From the NCBI GenBank assembly GCA_963920665.1, contig OY987265.1, positions 6,887,001-6,951,000 of the forward strand: a DNA stretch of 64,000 bases. The letters run 5' to 3'. This stretch comes from Straminergon stramineum (Eukaryota; Streptophyta; Bryopsida; Hypnales; Calliergonaceae). The notes beneath the pieces are model-generated. The model was not told the origin of the DNA and ran no database searches. It was given only the letters and a program-made list of their open reading frames with translations. Positions 60,375-64,000 of the stretch are shown here, piece after piece. Each line of letters opens with the position of its first letter. Position 1 is the first letter of the stretch. The translations under genes were made by a program, and so were the position numbers.

Positions 60375-61314
60375 AAGTCTTGTTTAGAGTGGCACTCATG
60401 TGATTACATAGAATTTTTTGAACTTGCTAACCTTTGCTTGTATATCTCAATTTTGGTGATGCACTTGGCTATCCTTGAAAACAAGGAAATTTTGAAATAT
60501 CAAGTTATGCTTCACCATTGCTAATGTCTAAGATAAGAATACCATAAACAAAGAGGCCCATTCTAATGGCATAGTAGGATGTTCTAAAAGAGACAATGGC
60601 TGGCTCTATTGTTGATTGAAAAAGATTTGATTTGGTCACACTTGATTGGCTCACACTTGATTAGGAACAAGTTCCAAAGGTAGGTGTTTTAGGTGAAGCT
60701 ATAAAATAAGAGTGGGTCTGAATGAAAAATTCACATTCATATCAAATAAAACATTCATTTTTGAGGAAAACCCTTTTCTTTTCTTTTTTTTTTGCATTCT
60801 TCCTCATCCCTATTTTTGAACACATTGAGCTCAATTTCTCAACAAATTCCCCATAACTCACAAGTTGAAATGTAGTTAAATTATCTGTTTATGGTATTCC
60901 TACCTTAGTCTTGGCGCCGCCTATTCGGAACTCCTATCTCTTCGAATCAATAAACCAGCTTTCTAGAATTATGTGCCTGTTACAGTAGAGTTTAAACACA
61001 TTCGAAGCTGCTCAAACAACACTTCACATTTTGAAGCAGTTTTAAAAGGACTTTGCATTTTCTCCTGCTGATGTGTTTGCCTTACTTGTATGGTACTGTA
61101 GTGAACTCTTCCTCGTGGGAGACTTTTTGCCATGGGTAGGTCTGAAATAGGTTGTGAGTGGAGTAAAAATTACCAACAAGTACATATTGTAGGTGAATAG
61201 TGGGTTTGTCAAAAAATATTTCTAAATGTTGGTATTAGGCATTATCAAGAAACTGATTTTTAAAAAAAAGAGGATTTCATGAAACATTCAAAGAAACGAA
61301 TTCAATTTCTTTAA
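60375..61314. other. Intergenic, nothing recognised
   Basis: A less AT-rich patch at 60910-61140 has no recognisable frame. No gene called. Confidence 0.35.
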
Positions 61315-61505
61315 TCCTTAATTCTTAAAGGATGGACTGGTGACTATGGAAATCAACCCTTTTGGAACTGTGTGATATCATCTCCTTAAAAAAAAAAAAG
61401 AATACTCATTGGAAGTCAAAGTATTGTAGAAGATCTCCCCTTTCCCTACAAAGAGGGATTCTTTGTCATCCATTGGACACTAATGTCTGTGTATATGTTT
61501 ATGGG
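61315..61505 (+). mobile_element. TTAA MITE, copy D (about 191 bp, decayed)
   Basis: TTAA at 61311-61314; tip TCCTTAATTCTTAAAGGAT. Interior GGAACTGTGTGATATCATCT and GAAGATCTCCCC match copies A and B. Right side GGGTCAA has lost the exact TTAA, and the segment carrying GATGAATAGTTGCA is missing, which explains the shorter length. Confidence 0.6.
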
Positions 61506-62397
61506 TCAAAAGACGTGGTCAATGGATGACATCATTGTTCATTATAGATACAAAGAATGCACCTATTGATCCACAAATCGAAGCACTTTTGGTGACTACT
61601 TTGGTCATGGGGGCCGCATTCTCTTAAAGATGAAAAAAAATATTTGATGTAGATGTGATAAACTCCTTTTACAAATTATCATCCTAAAAGTAAAACTTTT
61701 GGTACTATCTTGTCTTTTTGCAAGTGTGAGAACTACACCTCTATTTAGCAATCCAATGTCATTTCAGTTGTAAATATTCATCTCTTCTTGTCATTCCCCA
61801 AAAAACACATGATAAATATTCAAATGCAATTTAAGATTACTAGCAATTTAATGTTCAAAGAGAAGATGACTTTTAACCTTTATAGAGCATCTCTAATATT
61901 TATAGTTTTACATGATAATTGATTGGAAATCATTTCTGTCAAATATTTAAAATACGTATCATGTAAGAAAACTCCATCTGCAGAAGTTTATGTATATGTA
62001 TAGAAAACATCTTCAATATTTTTTTCAGAAATCACAGTACAGATGTTAAATGTGTTGAATAACCTCATTTTTTAGAATAGAAGTTTCTGAAACAACTCGG
62101 GAAAAAGTAAAACTCATAGATTTGGGAAACCCCAAAATTTATTATAGAATAAACGTTTCCACGTTTGCACGTTCAATCATGCTCCACACATGAAGCTTTG
62201 AGTACAATGCAACTCCGAGTTTTCTGTACACTATCCTATTACATCCTTCCAAAAACTATAAAAAATTTGTTTGAGGTGCAGTAGATAATTGTTACGCAGT
62301 TTGACACTGATAACATTATTACCACCCCAATTATTTCAAAAAATTCATATTAAACAGTCTAAACCAGCCAGCCCTAGAAAACCACATCTGAAGGAGC
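61506..62397. other. Intergenic and 3' side of the CYSTM gene
   Basis: AT-rich; the part next to 62398 is the presumed 3' untranslated region of the minus-strand gene. Nothing else recognised. Confidence 0.4.
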
Positions 62398-63449
62398 CTA
62401 ACAGTTGAGGAAAATATCGGGGTCACAGCAGCAGTCATCCACGAGACAGCAACAACAGAGCGCTGCCAGGCTGCAATTTGCACACAAAAACGTCCCATTA
62501 GGTCGGTGCTGTTAGAAAAGGTAAAAAAATCACAAACCAAAGGACAGCAGTGTGCAAACCATACAATAATTTACGATCACTCTCACACATGTCGCTCAGA
62601 TAATTCTTTTTCAAGGTACCTCGCATAGGACGACAAATGATACTTCGAATTCAGACATTACTGGAGTACAAAACTCGCGGTAACGAAGCAACCTCGCGAA
62701 GGTTTAGAAATAATGGTGAAGATCCTCCACTAGAAAGCATAAAAAAAGTGAAATTCAATTGAAGATGTAGACTCACCATCCTTTCAAAAAGCCACCGCCA
62801 CCGCTTCGCTTAGGCGGTGCTTGGTAATATCCCTGTGGCGGTCCCATGACTGGTGGAGCTTGATTGTAGTAACCTTGGGGAGGGTACGCTTGTTGAGGGT
62901 ACCCTTGGGGGGGATATCCTGTAAAACAGAAAATTTCAACACAATATCGTCACAGCCGATGGAATATTCAAAAACCAAAATAGCAATTCCAGCCTCTTTG
63001 TTAACCAAGAAAGAAAAAAAGAAAAACTCTGGCCCTTAATAAATAAGATGAAATTAACCAAGTGCACCTACACAACGAGTACTAACCTCGACGCAAGCCT
63101 CCTATTGAACATATTTAGAAACCAACCCAAGAGAAGAGAAGAAAAGAAAAGAATAGAAGAAACTCAATTAAGAAGAAAGAAGACAAAAAACTCCCACGCT
63201 AAGAAAGCTTGCAGTAAATACTCCCATGAACTAAGCCAAGTGGATCTTGACAGGGCGTTAATGTACACTTGACGCTTCCTTTCGGAGGCAAGCACAAACC
63301 AACATAAATCTAACTCTATCTCATCTCCAAAAGAAGGCTACAGTCTCAAATCAAGCGAATCCAATCCAAAGACCTAATTGATTTCGCAAATACAACAAGT
63401 AAACCTTTTGGAGAAAGCCAAACGCACCTTGAGGTGGGTACCCGCTCAT
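62398..63449 (-). CDS. CYSTM (cysteine-rich transmembrane) small protein
   Basis: Three exons read on the minus strand: 63449-63428, 62918-62777 and 62470-62398 (22, 142 and 73 nt; 78 aa); phases 1 and 2 close. Too finely split for simple frame finding. The N-terminal half is Pro/Gln/Tyr/Gly-rich with repeated GYPPQG and GYYQAPP words. It is followed by Lys-Arg-Ser-Gly4 and a C-terminal CYSTM module (FLKGCLAALCCCCLVDDCCC, then DPDIFLNC). CYSTM proteins are short tail-anchored membrane proteins linked to stress tolerance and metal or redox handling; the Cys face lies in the membrane. The end has an unusual extra Cys cluster (DDCCCD) and a final Cys. Donors and acceptors are canonical. Introns: 306 and 509 bp, no features. 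Confidence 0.9.
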
Positions 63450-64000
63450 CTTGATCGAAAACTCAAAAACAGATCAACGAAGAGTTCAAACGATACAAAC
63501 TCGCAAACCACTCTAAAGATCTCCGAATTTCTCACAACCGGGATGCCAACTCTCGAAATCTTCCTGACTGTGCAAAACTCTGCAAAATTGTGGGAGCTGT
63601 GCAACTCTTTGCGAACTATGAAAGCGATGTGAAGTGAGCGCAACTTATACTGTAGGAAGCAATCGAGCGAGTGCGTTATCTTTACTCGGGAATGGTCGGC
63701 AAAGAAGAACTATCACAGAAGAGAAGCCCAAAGATCCTGAACATGAGAAGAGGTTTGCTAAGTGCAGTCGATATATAACAGTGTGTCGATCTGCGTGTCT
63801 GACGCGTGGGCTCGTCTGAGAGGTCGGTGAGTTCCACTTGGAGTGGGCTACGGGGTTTTAGAGGCTTCAACAAAAATAAAAATAATAAAAAATACCTTAA
63901 AATATACAATTTGTTTTACTTTGACGTGTGTTTCACTAAGCTTTTCACTAAGCTTAAGTTAAGGGAGGCAACCCATTCCTGATCACCGCCTCCTTTTGGC
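63450..64000. other. 5' flank of the CYSTM gene
   Basis: Presumed 5' untranslated region and promoter of the minus-strand gene. TTATATATCG read on the minus strand (about 63777-63768) is a possible TATA box some 320 bp before the start codon. No other gene seen. Confidence 0.35.

Overview
This window is nuclear DNA of a land plant. Five protein genes have introns with GT-AG borders (one GC-AG). Their products belong to plant families: a plastid two-domain CA1P-phosphatase-like protein, a GH5_7 endo-beta-mannanase, a small heat-shock protein, a scramblase/LURP-one-type protein and a CYSTM peptide. Gene density is low (five genes in 64 kb) and the AT-rich intergenic DNA is packed with short DNA transposons. 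I cannot fix the species from sequence alone. Exon sequence, base composition and transposon content look more like a seed-free plant (bryophyte, lycophyte or fern) than a flowering plant, but this is inference.

Layout. 1-5.6 kb: transposon-rich intergenic DNA, including a 2.5 kb CACTA element with a 3-bp target duplication and a tRNA-derived SINE head inside it. 5.87-11.71 kb (+): CA1P phosphatase-like gene, 10 exons, 574 aa. Its intron 1 is built from tandem ~250-bp duplications, and its 3' end is a ~185-bp tandem triplication that copies the stop codon. 12-28.7 kb: intergenic, with several TIR elements and one ~93-bp minisatellite. 28.77-31.99 kb (+): mannanase, 5 exons, 456 aa, followed by two sets of tandem repeats. 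36.19-37.36 kb (+): HSP20, 2 exons, 169 aa, followed by a ~190-bp tandem array. 38.4-52.8 kb: intergenic, with dispersed repeats and MITEs. 52.88-58.34 kb (+): scramblase-family gene, 12 exons, 425 aa, with a hairpin MITE in intron 2. 58.3-62.4 kb: intergenic, with a 1.27 kb TTAA-flanked element. 62.40-63.45 kb (-): CYSTM gene, 3 exons, 78 aa.

The genes do not form a pathway; they are independent eukaryotic transcription units. The exon models were built by joining conserved protein segments across splice sites and checking that every junction keeps phase; all five models close without a frame conflict.

The most unusual signal is a group of at least seven elements (190-1270 bp) that start CCC/CCT, end GGG and mostly sit between TTAA tetranucleotides. 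That is the hallmark of the piggyBac superfamily, which is rarely reported in land plants. One copy sits inside a dispersed repeat whose other copies lack it, giving an internal empty-site comparison. A second theme is local tandem duplication of ~90-200 bp units just downstream of three of the five genes.
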